Source: Thiotrichales bacterium
GTDB lineage: Bacteria; Pseudomonadota; Gammaproteobacteria; Beggiatoales; Beggiatoaceae
Assembly: GCA_016745035.1 (NCBI GenBank)
Contig: JADGDE010000011.1
Coordinates: 1 to 64,000, forward strand
Reading direction: 5' to 3'
DNA: 64,000 nucleotides
Made by a program: the position numbers and the translations under genes. The stretch's first letter is position 1; each line of letters opens with the position of its first letter. Below the pieces are notes generated by a model. That model was not told where the DNA came from. It worked only from the letters and a program-made list of their open reading frames with translations, and ran no database searches. Shown piece after piece: positions 27,592 through 37,300 of the stretch.

Positions 27592-30500
27592 TCAGCGTCG
27601 AAAACTCGCTAACACGGGTAATAACAACAAGCTCACCAACAAAGAATAAGACAAGCCCCAGACCAACACTTGTGCTAAAGGTTGTAACAACTCCGCGCCC
27701 TCGCCCCACTGCAAAGCCAAGGGTAATAAACCCGCGACTGTGGTTAAGGTGCTCATGCTAATCGGGCGCAAGCGCTGGCTAGCAGCAGCAATAATGGCTT
27801 CATAACCCAATCCTGGTGCTTGGCGCTGCAAGGCGGCGAGTAAAATAATCACATTATTAACCACAATCCCCATGAGCATGATCACCCCCAGCCACACGGG
27901 CATAGACAAAGGCAGATCTCCTTGCTCTAGCCCCAAGACTACGCCAGTTAAGCTAAAGGGAATACAGAGCATAATCAACACCGGATAGCTTAAAGATTCG
28001 TATTGAATCGCCATCACTGCAAAGACTAAAAACAAAGCCAAATATAACAGCAAATATTTTTGCTTGGCGGCATCACTGGCAGCGTTTTCAGAGAAAAAAT
28101 AATGAATGCCAGCGGGTAAATCTTGTTGGCTCAGCACTTGTTCTATTTTGTTTAAAGCGGATTCTAACTCGGCATCATCGTTGAGGCTGGCATTGATTTC
28201 TAACACCTGTTGCTGTTGGCGGCGGCGGATTTCGCGGGGACTATCGACCCGTTGTAGTTCAGCCAGTTGGGCGAGCAAATACCATTGCCCTGAGGGCGCT
28301 TGCACCGGTAGTTGTAATAATTGTTCCGTATTGAGGCGTTGTGATGCCCGCAAACGTAAGCGAATATTCACCCGCCTGTCGTCTTCGATTAAATAGCTCA
28401 CCACTTGCCCTTGAATAGCACGTTGGATTTGCTCGCCCAAATCCTCGACATCAAAACCGAATTGATACGCCACAGCGCGTTTGATTTTAACTTGCAGTTC
28501 CGCTTGAAAGTCCTCGGCACTATGTTGCCAATTGTCCAAACCCTCGACTTTTTCTAGCTGGGGTAATAATTGCACCGCCGTTTGTTGTAAAGCCGTGAAA
28601 TCATCGCCTTGTAAATACAAATTAATATCATCATTGCCACGGTTTAGACGGATGCCGCGAATACTGCTGCTATAAAGTCGCAGTTTTACCCCTTTAGGCA
28701 CGACGGCTTTCGAAGCTTTTTTAGTCGCTTTTATCCATGCTTGACTATTTGGGGTTTGTCCGGCAATGCGTTTGAGTTGTACTTTTAAACTGCTGCGGTG
28801 ACTGATTTCGTATTGAGAACGTCCAAAAATTCGCCCACCGATAAGACTAAAGACTTGCTCAACACGGGGGTCTTGTTGCAAATAGTTTTCGATCTTGGCA
28901 GTGATGTTATCTATTTTTTCCAAAGGTGTGCCGACCTCGGCGCTGATGCTGATACGGACGCTGCCTTGATCGAGTTTGGGTAAAAATTGAAAAGGGCGTT
29001 GCTCCAACAGGGGAATGCTCCAATACAATGTGGCAAGAAACGCCGCCAACACCAGCCAGCGCAACCGTAACGCCCAACGCAGCACAAAGGCATAAGTCCG
29101 CAGTAAAAAACTAAAATCCAAGCGTGCTGAACGATGCGGAATTTTTGCCGCCCACGCCGGGACTAAACTCAAAGCAATCAACAAAGCGGCAATGCTGGCG
29201 GCGCTGATGGTAATAATCAGCTCACGAAACAATAAGCCAATTAAGCCAGTCATGAATAAAAACGGCACAATCGCTGCCAAGGTAGTGCTGATGCCCGCAA
29301 TCAAGGGGCTGTTCATCTCGTGCGCCGCCTGAGCAATCCCAGCTTTGCTCTGTCCTTGCTGCTGATGGCGTTTAATGTTCTCCAGCATAACAATGGCGCT
29401 ATCGACCAGCATCCCAATGCCCAAAGCCAAGCCGCCCAAACTCATGATATTCAAACTCAAACCTTGCCAATACATCAGCAAAAAAGTAATGGCTAAGGCC
29501 AAGGGAATTGCCGTGCCGATTAATAGCGTTCGACGCACATCACCTAAAAACAGCCACACCACCAGCATTGCCAAAGCTGCGCCACTAAGTACCGCTTGCA
29601 GGGCATGATGCAAAGCATGGTTTAAGTACACCGATTGATCATCGACCACACGAATGCTGATGTCCTTAGGCAGCAAGCCCTCGCTTGTGAGCCAAGCCAG
29701 CCGCTGTTTGACTAATTCGGCAACCTCGGCGGTATTGGCTTGTGGCTGTTTTTGCATCGAGACTTGAATCGCGTTGATGCCATCTAAGCGAATACGGAGT
29801 TTTTCATCTTCATGGGCATCGACAATATCGCAAACATCAGCCAATCTAATCGGGTTTGTGTGTAGCTGTGGCTCGGTTAAAGGTAAATCAGCAAGCTCGC
29901 TCACAGTTTGCGCCCGTGCTGGGAGACGCAAACTAATCACAGGTTGGCTTTGCTGTAAACGCCCCAGACTTAAATCTTGATTATGTTTATCTAAAGCATC
30001 AACAATACTTTGCCAACTTAAGCCCAAACGCTGGAGTTGCTCAAATTTGGGATACAATAAGATTTCCCGCCCCAAATCCCCCCCGACTTCTGTCGCTGCT
30101 ACCCCTTTGAGATTAATAAACCATTTGGCAAACTGATAATCAGCCCAATCACTCAATTCAATTCGGGTTTTGCTGTTTGAGGATAAGGCGAGGGTTAATA
30201 CCGGAATTTGGCTGGGGTCGCGTTTATAGATTACTGGCGGCTCAATGCCCTTGGGTAAAAAACGCCGCGCACGCTCAAGGCGGATAATACTGTCACGCAG
30301 CGCTTCGTCCATATCGTGCCCCAGCGGAAACAACAAATCCACCGCACTGCGCCCTTGACGGGTTTCTGATTGAATCGCAATCGCGCCCTCGGTAATCGCC
30401 AGTTGTTCTTCCAGTTGGCGCGTGATCTCATCGAGCATTAATTCCGCAGGCACACCGGGGTCATTAACCCGCACCCGAATTTCAGGATAAATAATCGGCG

Positions 30501-30627
30501 GCAACAAGTTCACGGGCAGGTTTTGAAAGGCAATCAGCCCCAAAACCAATAGCACCGATGCCAATGTACTAATGCCGATGGGATGGTGAATAGACCAACT
30601 GGCAAGACTAGAAACATGCGTATTCAT
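27592..30627 (-). CDS. RND efflux pump, HAE1-like inner-membrane subunit
   Basis: A 1011-residue RND permease with an N-terminal membrane helix (SIHHPIGISTLASVLLVLGL), two large periplasmic loops, the PAELMLDEITRQLEEQLA segment, the SLGGLALGIGMLVDSAIVMLENI block carrying the proton-relay Asp, and a C-terminal set of helices ending SLLLLPVLASFRR. It resembles multidrug/HAE1 pumps. It has no adjacent adaptor gene on its strand. It is divergent from the TolC-like gene, so it may share that outer-membrane channel, or the adaptor of the metal pump downstream. Confidence 0.85.
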   Translation of the reverse strand: MNTHVSSLASWSIHHPIGISTLASVLLVLGLIAFQNLPVNLLPPIIYPEIRVRVNDPGVPAELMLDEITRQLEEQLAITEGAIAIQSETRQGRSAVDLLFPLGHDMDEALRDSIIRLERARRFLPKGIEPPVIYKRDPSQIPVLTLALSSNSKTRIELSDWADYQFAKWFINLKGVAATEVGGDLGREILLYPKFEQLQRLGLSWQSIVDALDKHNQDLSLGRLQQSQPVISLRLPARAQTVSELADLPLTEPQLHTNPIRLADVCDIVDAHEDEKLRIRLDGINAIQVSMQKQPQANTAEVAELVKQRLAWLTSEGLLPKDISIRVVDDQSVYLNHALHHALQAVLSGAALAMLVVWLFLGDVRRTLLIGTAIPLALAITFLLMYWQGLSLNIMSLGGLALGIGMLVDSAIVMLENIKRHQQQGQSKAGIAQAAHEMNSPLIAGISTTLAAIVPFLFMTGLIGLLFRELIITISAASIAALLIALSLVPAWAAKIPHRSARLDFSFLLRTYAFVLRWALRLRWLVLAAFLATLYWSIPLLEQRPFQFLPKLDQGSVRISISAEVGTPLEKIDNITAKIENYLQQDPRVEQVFSLIGGRIFGRSQYEISHRSSLKVQLKRIAGQTPNSQAWIKATKKASKAVVPKGVKLRLYSSSIRGIRLNRGNDDINLYLQGDDFTALQQTAVQLLPQLEKVEGLDNWQHSAEDFQAELQVKIKRAVAYQFGFDVEDLGEQIQRAIQGQVVSYLIEDDRRVNIRLRLRASQRLNTEQLLQLPVQAPSGQWYLLAQLAELQRVDSPREIRRRQQQQVLEINASLNDDAELESALNKIEQVLSQQDLPAGIHYFFSENAASDAAKQKYLLLYLALFLVFAVMAIQYESLSYPVLIMLCIPFSLTGVVLGLEQGDLPLSMPVWLGVIMLMGIVVNNVIILLAALQRQAPGLGYEAIIAAASQRLRPISMSTLTTVAGLLPLALQWGEGAELLQPLAQVLVWGLSYSLLVSLLLLPVLASFRR

Positions 30628-30741
30628 GGTGCTTATTATCCAAGCAATGGTTTGAGATACAAGGGGAGTGTGAGCAATTTCACAATAATTTTATGACTCG
30701 TTTTTAACATCCGCGTTGGACATGCCTTTCAGCGGCACATC

Positions 30742-30787
30742 ATAGGACATACATCCTATTCCCATTCATCCCAAGTTGCGCTATCTT
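30742..30787 (+). promoter_or_regulatory. Operator and promoter of the TolC-like gene (copy 1)
   Basis: The dyad ATAGGA/TCCTAT with a 6-base spacer (30742-30759) abuts a -35-like TTCCCA (30759-30764). TATCTT (30782-30787) follows after exactly 17 bases. The arrangement recurs at 33175-33220, which supports it as a functional unit. A repressor or activator binding at the dyad would occlude or touch the -35 box. Confidence 0.55.
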
Positions 30788-30816
30788 AAACAGCCAATTT
30801 TCACTTAAACTTTACC

Positions 30817-32046
30817 ATGCCTTATCTATACTTTTTATTGTATTGCCTCAGTGCCACTGTCAGCGCTGATACCTTGCCGGAGCGTCAATTAGATTTATCG
30901 GTCGATGATAAACTGAGCTTTTCGCGTTTATTAGAGCAAGTGTTTCAACAGCACCCCGAACAGCTCAAACTCAAGGCTCATGAAAATGAACATCAAGCCT
31001 TAACAGAAGAGAGCCAGCATTGGCTACGCGCTGCGCCTGAGTTGGGCTTGAGCCTACAAGACGACACTTTGGGCAGCGATGTCGGCGCACAAGAGTGGCA
31101 ACTCAGTGTTGATTTGCCCTTATTGTTACCAAAACAACGCCAAGCCCGCCAAGCCTTATTGCCTTTGTGGGAACAAGTCCATGAGCGGGAAAAACAGGTC
31201 TTAAAACTGACACTGGCGGGACGGTTACGCCAAGCATTGTGGGCGGTGGTCAAACAAGAAAACCAAGCTCAATTGGCGCAACAAGCTTTAGAAGAGGCTA
31301 AAGCCTTACAAAACGATGTCCATAAACGCTATAAAGCAGGCGAGTTAGCCAAAACCGATGATTTAAGCGCTGCCCAAGAAGTGCTCAACAAAGAGGCTGA
31401 ATATTTAGATGTCGATGAAGCCTTGCAACTGGCTTGGCAACGCTATAGCGCCTTAACCCTGACCCAAAACCTGCCCTTTGATTTTCGCGAAAGCCAAAGT
31501 GAGCAAGAACATATCGTCACCCACCCACAACTGGCTTTATTGCACGCTAAATTGTTGTTGGCACAAGCCCAAAAACAACAAGTCCGCACCGATAGCGGTT
31601 ATCAACCCGATGTCCGTTTTAATCTCAAACGCGAGCGCGGCGCACACGGAGGTGGCTATGACAACAGCATCGGCTTAGGCTTTAGTGTGCCACTGAACGG
31701 CAAAGCCTATAAAAAAACCGAGCTTGCCGAGGCACAAAGCCTGATTAGTGCCCAGCAAAGCGCCCAACAACAAAGCCTATGGGATTTAGAACTGGCCTTA
31801 CACACCGCAGCGCGGCGGCTAGAGAACCAACGACTAGCCCTAAAACAAGTCGAAGCCCGACAAAAACTGGCGCGTGAAAACCTAAAACTGATTCGCAAAG
31901 CCTTTGATTTGGGCGAGAGTGACTTATTAAGCCTGTTACGGGCGCAAAACAATTTCTTTGTCAGCACCCGCGCCAAACGCCAACGTAAAATCCAGTTGCA
32001 ACAAAGCATTGCTGATTACAACCAAGCGGTAGGAGAGCTGCCGTGA
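30817..32046 (+). CDS. TolC/CusC-family outer-membrane efflux protein
   Basis: A 409-residue protein with a signal peptide (YFLLYCLSATVSAD), no lipobox Cys, and two long helical repeats of the OEP family. The first holds FSRLLEQVFQQHPEQLKLKAHENE and the second RKAFDLGESDLLSLLRAQNNFF, a family hallmark near the C-terminus. It serves as the outer-membrane channel of a tripartite pump. The adaptor and CzcA-like pump genes lie 1.26 kb downstream, beyond repeats and an AT-rich insertion. The separation appears secondary, since promoter copies precede both parts. Confidence 0.84.
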   Translation: MPYLYFLLYCLSATVSADTLPERQLDLSVDDKLSFSRLLEQVFQQHPEQLKLKAHENEHQALTEESQHWLRAAPELGLSLQDDTLGSDVGAQEWQLSVDLPLLLPKQRQARQALLPLWEQVHEREKQVLKLTLAGRLRQALWAVVKQENQAQLAQQALEEAKALQNDVHKRYKAGELAKTDDLSAAQEVLNKEAEYLDVDEALQLAWQRYSALTLTQNLPFDFRESQSEQEHIVTHPQLALLHAKLLLAQAQKQQVRTDSGYQPDVRFNLKRERGAHGGGYDNSIGLGFSVPLNGKAYKKTELAEAQSLISAQQSAQQQSLWDLELALHTAARRLENQRLALKQVEARQKLARENLKLIRKAFDLGESDLLSLLRAQNNFFVSTRAKRQRKIQLQQSIADYNQAVGELP

Positions 32047-32061
32047 TGCGCTTGTAGGGTA

Positions 32062-32325
32062 GAGCCGTAACACGTTACGGCTAGTCGAAGCCCCAACACT
32101 AAAATCTAGCAATCCCTTAGGATGGGGGCTTCGTTTAGTAGAGCCGTAACACGTTACGGCTAATCGAAGCCCCAACACTAAAATCTAGCAATCCCTTGGG
32201 GCGGGGGCTTTGTTTAGTAGAGCCGTAACACGTTACGGCTAATCGAAGCCCCGATACTAAAATCTAGCAATCCCTTAGGGTGGGGGCTTTGTTTGGGTTG
32301 AGCCGTAGCAGTGCTACGGCTCTAC
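32062..32325. repeat. 79-base tandem dyad array (3.3 units)
   Basis: Units start at 32062, 32141, 32220 and 32300. Each holds two dyads: AGCCGTAACACGTTACGGCT, then GAAGCCCC pairing with GGGGCTTC across about 35 bases. Units differ at a few positions. The final half unit carries the variant dyad AGCCGTAGCAGTGCTACGGCT, the same as at 11351. It is not a CRISPR array because there are no unique spacers. The likely effect is transcription attenuation downstream of the TolC-like gene. Confidence 0.8.
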
Positions 32326-32424
32326 GGTGCGCAAATACGCCAAATCTATCTCACGGCGCAAATACCCCGTCTCACGAATCAAATGCGCCGCCGCCAATAG
32401 CTTATCCACACCCAACCCCAGCTG
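32314..32424 (-). pseudogene. Short gene-end remnant
   Basis: The minus strand encodes a 36-residue conserved-looking C-terminal peptide (DKLLAAAHLIRETGYLRRE, then IDLAYLR) with a stop just upstream and its own stop in the last dyad. The ETGYLRRE pattern is typical of the ends of some TPR/NTPase proteins, but the identity is uncertain. It is a leftover from a lost gene. Confidence 0.35.
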
Positions 32425-32556
32425 CTATAATTTCAAGTCAAAATCGCAAGGCAGGATTTTTTATATTACAATGACTGCCCTGAGATATACTGCTAAAACA
32501 GCGAGGTAGGTATTCTCAGCGTAGACGCTGGGGACGAGTAACACTAAGGAAAAAAT

Positions 32557-33069
32557 ATGATACATATTCCAATACTTGCAGCACTTGGTGGTGGAACGGT
32601 TGTAGCAACAGGAATTATTACTTGGTCTGCAAAAATATTAAGAGATAAAGTAAAATTAAAATTAGATGAAGACTTAGAAAAAGCAAAATCAGAATTAAGC
32701 AAAGACTTGGAGCAACACAAAACAAAATTAAAAATAACAGAATTACTTTTTCAAAAAAAATATGAAGCTACTTCTGCATATATCCTGTATCTTCATGATA
32801 TAACTGACTATATACAAGATTTAGATGACCCCTATCCATCTATAATGAATAATTTACGTGAAATTTGTGGCAAAACGGAAAACTATCTAAGGCAATATGG
32901 GGTCATATTGTCGAATGACATATACAAAAAATTAAAAGAAATATCGGATGATATACGCCTTATGAATAGCAATGATGAAGCTGAATATTTAGCAAAAAAA
33001 TTATACAATTTAATTTATGAAATTAAACAAAAACTTCTTAATGAACTAAAAGAGAACTATGACACGTAA
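32557..33069 (+). CDS. Small membrane coiled-coil protein, unknown function
   Basis: A 170-residue protein with one N-terminal hydrophobic segment (ILAALGGGTVVATGIITW), then a Lys/Glu-rich helix (LDEDLEKAKSELSKDLEQHKTK) and more helices to the end. I recognise no family. An AAGGAAAAA site precedes the ATG. Its AT content is clearly higher than that of its neighbours and codon use differs (many AAA, ATA, AAT). It sits between the parts of an efflux operon. These are signs of recent transfer. Confidence 0.6.
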   Translation: MIHIPILAALGGGTVVATGIITWSAKILRDKVKLKLDEDLEKAKSELSKDLEQHKTKLKITELLFQKKYEATSAYILYLHDITDYIQDLDDPYPSIMNNLREICGKTENYLRQYGVILSNDIYKKLKEISDDIRLMNSNDEAEYLAKKLYNLIYEIKQKLLNELKENYDT

Positions 33070-33116
33070 GTTATATTGACAACAAGACCTACCCCATAAA
33101 TCGAACAAATGTAAGT

Positions 33117-33145
33117 TGGGTTGAAGCCTGCGAAATACCAACCCA
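33117..33145. repeat. Hairpin repeat
   Basis: TGGGTTG and CAACCCA arms enclose 15 bases (AAGCCTGCGAAATAC). This resembles a dispersed TGGGTT...GC...AACCCA repeat of many proteobacteria. It lies after the unknown gene and could reduce read-through into the second promoter. Confidence 0.45.
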
Positions 33146-33174
33146 CACACTATATCAAAGCAATAACATGCTTA

Positions 33175-33220
33175 ATGGGACATATCTCCTATTCCCATCC
33201 CCGCCCAATTTCGTTATCTT
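33175..33220 (+). promoter_or_regulatory. Operator and promoter of the adaptor-pump genes (copy 2)
   Basis: ATGGGA and TCCTAT half-sites (33175-33192) overlap TTCCCA (33192-33197), with TATCTT (33215-33220) 17 bases on. This is a diverged copy of the region at 30742-30787. Homology also covers CCTTGCCCGAGCGTCAAG (33276-33293), which in copy 1 lies inside the start of the TolC-like gene. Confidence 0.55.
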
Positions 33221-33309
33221 AGCCGACCACATATCTTTTTTTGCGACTGGCTTGGTTTCTTCCTCTGTGTCGAACCCTTGCCCGAGCGTCAAGCTGTAGG
33301 GAAACTGCC

Positions 33310-34383
33310 ATGAAACGCTTGTTTTTTATTCTTTTTTTCATCACCGAGCTACAGGCTGAGCCGATTGCCTTTAGCACCCAACAAATCGACAGCTTGGGCA
33401 TTCAAACCCAAGCGGTGATGGCGACACAAACCAAGGTCGGTGGACACTTGCCCGCCAGCGTTATCGCGCCACCAAAACAAATCCATGTGGTCAGCGCCCC
33501 GCAAAGTGGCTTGATTCAACAAGTCAGGGTCGCCGTTGGTGAAAATGTCCGTCAAGGGCAATTGCTGGCCAAATTACAAAGCCGCGCCTTGATTACTTTA
33601 CAGCGCGATTATCTCCAAGTGTTGACCCAACACAGCTTGGCGCTGGCGCATTACCAACGCGATAAACAATTATTCGCCGATGAAATCATCGCCAAGCGGC
33701 GTTTTTTAGATACCCAAAGCCAATGGGCTGAAGCCAAGGCCAATCTGGCGGCACAAACCCAAGTGCTACAATTGGCAGGCATGTCAGCGGCGCAGGTGCA
33801 AAACTTACGTAAAAACCGCAAACTCAGCGGCAGTTTAGACATTCTCGCCCCTGCCGCTGGAGTACTGTTAAAAAGCAATATCGCCAGCGGTCAGCGTGTC
33901 GATGACATGGACAGCTTGTTTCAAATCGCCGATTTAAGCCATTTATGGCTAGAGATTCGCGCCCCTTTAGACCGTTTGGATGATTTAAGTGTCGGCACAG
34001 GCATCGAAGTCGATGGCACAGCGGCAACAGGGCGCATTATCCTCATCGGTCGGGAAGTAGACCCCGATAACCAAACCGTCTTGGTACGGGCAGAACTCGA
34101 CCAAGCTTTAGATAGCTTGCGGGTTGGGCAATTTGTCGAGACCCATATCAACACCGCCACCGAGCAAGCTTATTACCAAGTGCCCAAGGTCGCTCTGGCA
34201 CGGCAAGGCAAGGACATTGTCGTCTTTACCCAAACCGAAGGCGGTTTTGAGCCACAAAGTCTGCGTTTGATTAGTGAGCATGATGATTATGCCGTCGTCG
34301 ATGCCCCGCTGGCGAACAAATCAGTCGCCATCAGTGGCATCAGCGCCATTAAAGCCGCTTGGCAAGGTTTGGGTGGCGAATAA
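33310..34383 (+). CDS. RND efflux periplasmic adaptor (CusB/CzcB family)
   Basis: This is 357 residues from the ATG at 33310, preceded by AGGGA and opening a signal peptide (LFFILFFITELQAEP). An in-frame TTG upstream would precede the duplicated TolC sequence and is not credible. The core has VVSAPQSGLIQQVRVAVGENVRQGQLLA (lipoyl half), a helical hairpin, DILAPAAGVLLKSNIASGQRV (second half), and barrel strands ending in VAISGISAIKAAWQGLG. The adaptor links the pump to the outer-membrane channel. It overlaps the pump gene by a single base, so translation is coupled. Confidence 0.86.
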   Translation: MKRLFFILFFITELQAEPIAFSTQQIDSLGIQTQAVMATQTKVGGHLPASVIAPPKQIHVVSAPQSGLIQQVRVAVGENVRQGQLLAKLQSRALITLQRDYLQVLTQHSLALAHYQRDKQLFADEIIAKRRFLDTQSQWAEAKANLAAQTQVLQLAGMSAAQVQNLRKNRKLSGSLDILAPAAGVLLKSNIASGQRVDDMDSLFQIADLSHLWLEIRAPLDRLDDLSVGTGIEVDGTAATGRIILIGREVDPDNQTVLVRAELDQALDSLRVGQFVETHINTATEQAYYQVPKVALARQGKDIVVFTQTEGGFEPQSLRLISEHDDYAVVDAPLANKSVAISGISAIKAAWQGLGGE

Positions 34384-37300
34384 TGTTAGGCTCTATTATC
34401 CGTTTTTCCCTCAGCCAGCGTTTGTTTATGCTGGTGATTACCGCCGCCTTGGTCGGTATCGGCTGGCAAGCGCTGCACCAACTGCCGATTGATGCCTTTC
34501 CCGATGTCTCCGCCCCACAGGTAAAAATCATTATCAAAGCCCCCGGCATGACCCCAGAGGAAGTCGAGTCGCAAATCACCGCGCCGATTGAAGTCGAGAT
34601 GCTGGGGATTCCAAATCAAGTCATGTTGCGCTCTTTAGCCAAATACGGGTTGACCGACATCACGGTGGATTTTGCCGAGAACACCGACATTTATTGGGCG
34701 CGGCAACAAGTCACCGAGCGCCTCAGTGCCATTCGTGATGATTTACCCGCTGATATTAGCGGCGGCATCGCCCCCATGACCACGCCGCTGGGGGAAATGC
34801 TTATGTTTACCATCGAAGGCGGCGAGCTGTCCTTGCTTGAGCGGCGGGATATTTTAGACTGGGTGATTCGCCCCGCTCTACGCACCGTGCCCGGGGTGGC
34901 TGATGTCAATGTCTTGGGCGGCTATGCCCGTACTTTTGAAGTCGTGCCCGATAACACCCGCATGAATGCCCGAAAGGTACAATTCAGTGATTTAGAACAA
35001 GCACTAAGCCAAAACAACCGTAACGATGGCGCGGGGCTGCTCAGCGAGGGTGAGGAGACTTTACAAGTGCGCGCCCAAGGACGTATCGACAGCCTCGATC
35101 ACATTCGCCAAATCGTCTTAAAAACCGTCAACGGCTCGCCGATTCGGATTGCCGATGTTGCCGAAGTGCGCATTGGCAGCCTGACCCGTTATGGTGGCGT
35201 TACCGCCGATGGCAAGGGCGAGGTGGTGCAAGGCTTGGTGCTGGGCTTGCGCGGTGCAAATGCCCGTACCGTGGTCGAAGGCGTGGAAGAGAAACTAAGC
35301 GCGCTGGAAAAAACTTTGCCCGCTGGCGTACAGATTCGTATTTTCTATAATCGCGGCGATTTGGTCGAGCGGGCAGTGAGCACGGTCTCTGATGCCTTGC
35401 TACAAGCCGCCGCCTTAATCGTCTTGTTATTGTTGCTGTTCTTAGGGCAATTGCGCGCCGCTCTCACCGTTGCCCTGATTTTGCCCTTGGTTGCCCTCTC
35501 CACCTTCATCCTCATGCGCAGCTTTGACATGTCCGCCAACCTCATGAGCTTGGGCGGGCTTGCCATCGCCATCGGTTTATTGGTCGATGCCGCCGTGGTG
35601 GTGGTCGAGAACATGGTCAAATACCTACAAGACCCAAAAATGCAAAAGCTGCCACGGTTGCATTTGATTTACCGCGCCGTCAAAGAAGTCGCTGTTCCGG
35701 TCATCTCCGGCACGGTGATTATTATCTTGGTGTTTTTGCCGTTGCTGACTTTACAAGGTTTGGAAGGCAAGCTTTTTATCCCCGTCGCCTTGACCATCGT
35801 CTTTGCCCTCACGGTGTCCTTGATTTTGTCCTTAACCGTGATTCCCGTCTTTGCCGCCTATTTATTGCCGCAAAAACCCAGCAAAGAGCCGTTACTCTCA
35901 CGCTTATTAACCCGTTTATACCGCCCTGTGCTCAATCTCTCACTGCGCTTTGGCATCATTGTCGTCATGCTCGCCCTCGCTGCCTTGGCTGCCAGCATCT
36001 ACGCCTATCAAGACATCGGCAAAACCTTTATGCCTAACATGGACGAGGGCAACTTGATTATCCAACTGGAAAAATTGCCCTCTATTACTCTGGAAAAATC
36101 GTTGGATTTAGACTTAAAAGTCGAAAAAGCCCTGATTGAGCGCATCCCCGAAGTCGTGGGCATGGTCGCCCGCGCAGGCTCAGATGAAATCGGACTCGAC
36201 CCCATGAGCCTCAACGAGACCGACGGCTTTTTAATCCTCAAACCGCGCTCAGAATGGCGCATGAGCGAGCAAGATGAATTAATCGACGAAATCCGCCAAG
36301 TCATGCAAGACTTCCCCGGCGTTGCCTACGGCTTTACCCAGCCGATTGATATGCGCGTCTCCGAAATGATTCTAGGCGTGCGCGGCGATGTGGCGGTGAA
36401 ATTGTTTGGCGATGATTTAGACGTACTCAACGCCAAAGCCCAAACCATTGCCGAGGAGCTGAAAAAAATTCAAGGCAGTGAAGATGTGCTCTACACCGTC
36501 AACGAGGGTGTGCAATACTTCCAAGTTGATATCAACCGCCTCGCCGCTGGGCGGCTGGGGCTGAATGTCACCGACGTACAAGACATGCTCCGCGCCCAAA
36601 TCGAGGGCAAACGCATCGGCACAGTCTACCAAGGCGCGCGGCGCGTACCGTTGATGATAAAAGGCAGCGAAGACATCCGCGATGCCCCTGCCCGCTTTGC
36701 CAACCTGTCGCTGGCAATGCCCAATGGCGAGATTGTGCCGCTCTCCACCATCGCCGAGCTTAAACGCCTAGAAGGGCCGGTACAAGTCGAGCGCGAATTA
36801 GCACAACGCATGGCGGTGATAACGCTTAACGTCCGAGGGCGGGATTTGGTCGGCTTTGTCGATGAAGCCAAGCAAGCTGTTGAACAAGCCGTGCCTTTGG
36901 ACTTGGGCTATCGTCTGGCATGGGGCGGCGAATTTGAAAACCAACAACGTGCCGCCAAGCGCCTAACCCTGGTTGTCCCCATCGCCTTGGGGCTGATATT
37001 CCTGATACTCTTCACCACCTTCGGCAGTTTGCGCCAAGCCTTGTTGGTATTGCTGAATATCCCCTTCGCTCTGATTGGCGGCATTTTCGCGCTGTGGTAT
37101 ACCGGCGCGTATCTCTCCGTCCCCGCCTCGGTGGGTTTTATCGCCCTCTTAGGCATTGCGGTCATGAACGGCGTGGTCATGGTCGAGTATTTTAACCAAC
37201 TGCGAGCCAGCGGCTTGGACATGTACCAAACCGTGCGCCAAGGCGCAGAACGGCGCTTACGCCCCGTGCTCATGACCGCCAACTCGACTTTATTTGGTCT

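Noticed and set aside
32062..32325. Tandem repeats as a CRISPR array
   Set aside because: The 79-base units are repeated as a whole with no unique spacers, and no cas gene is present.
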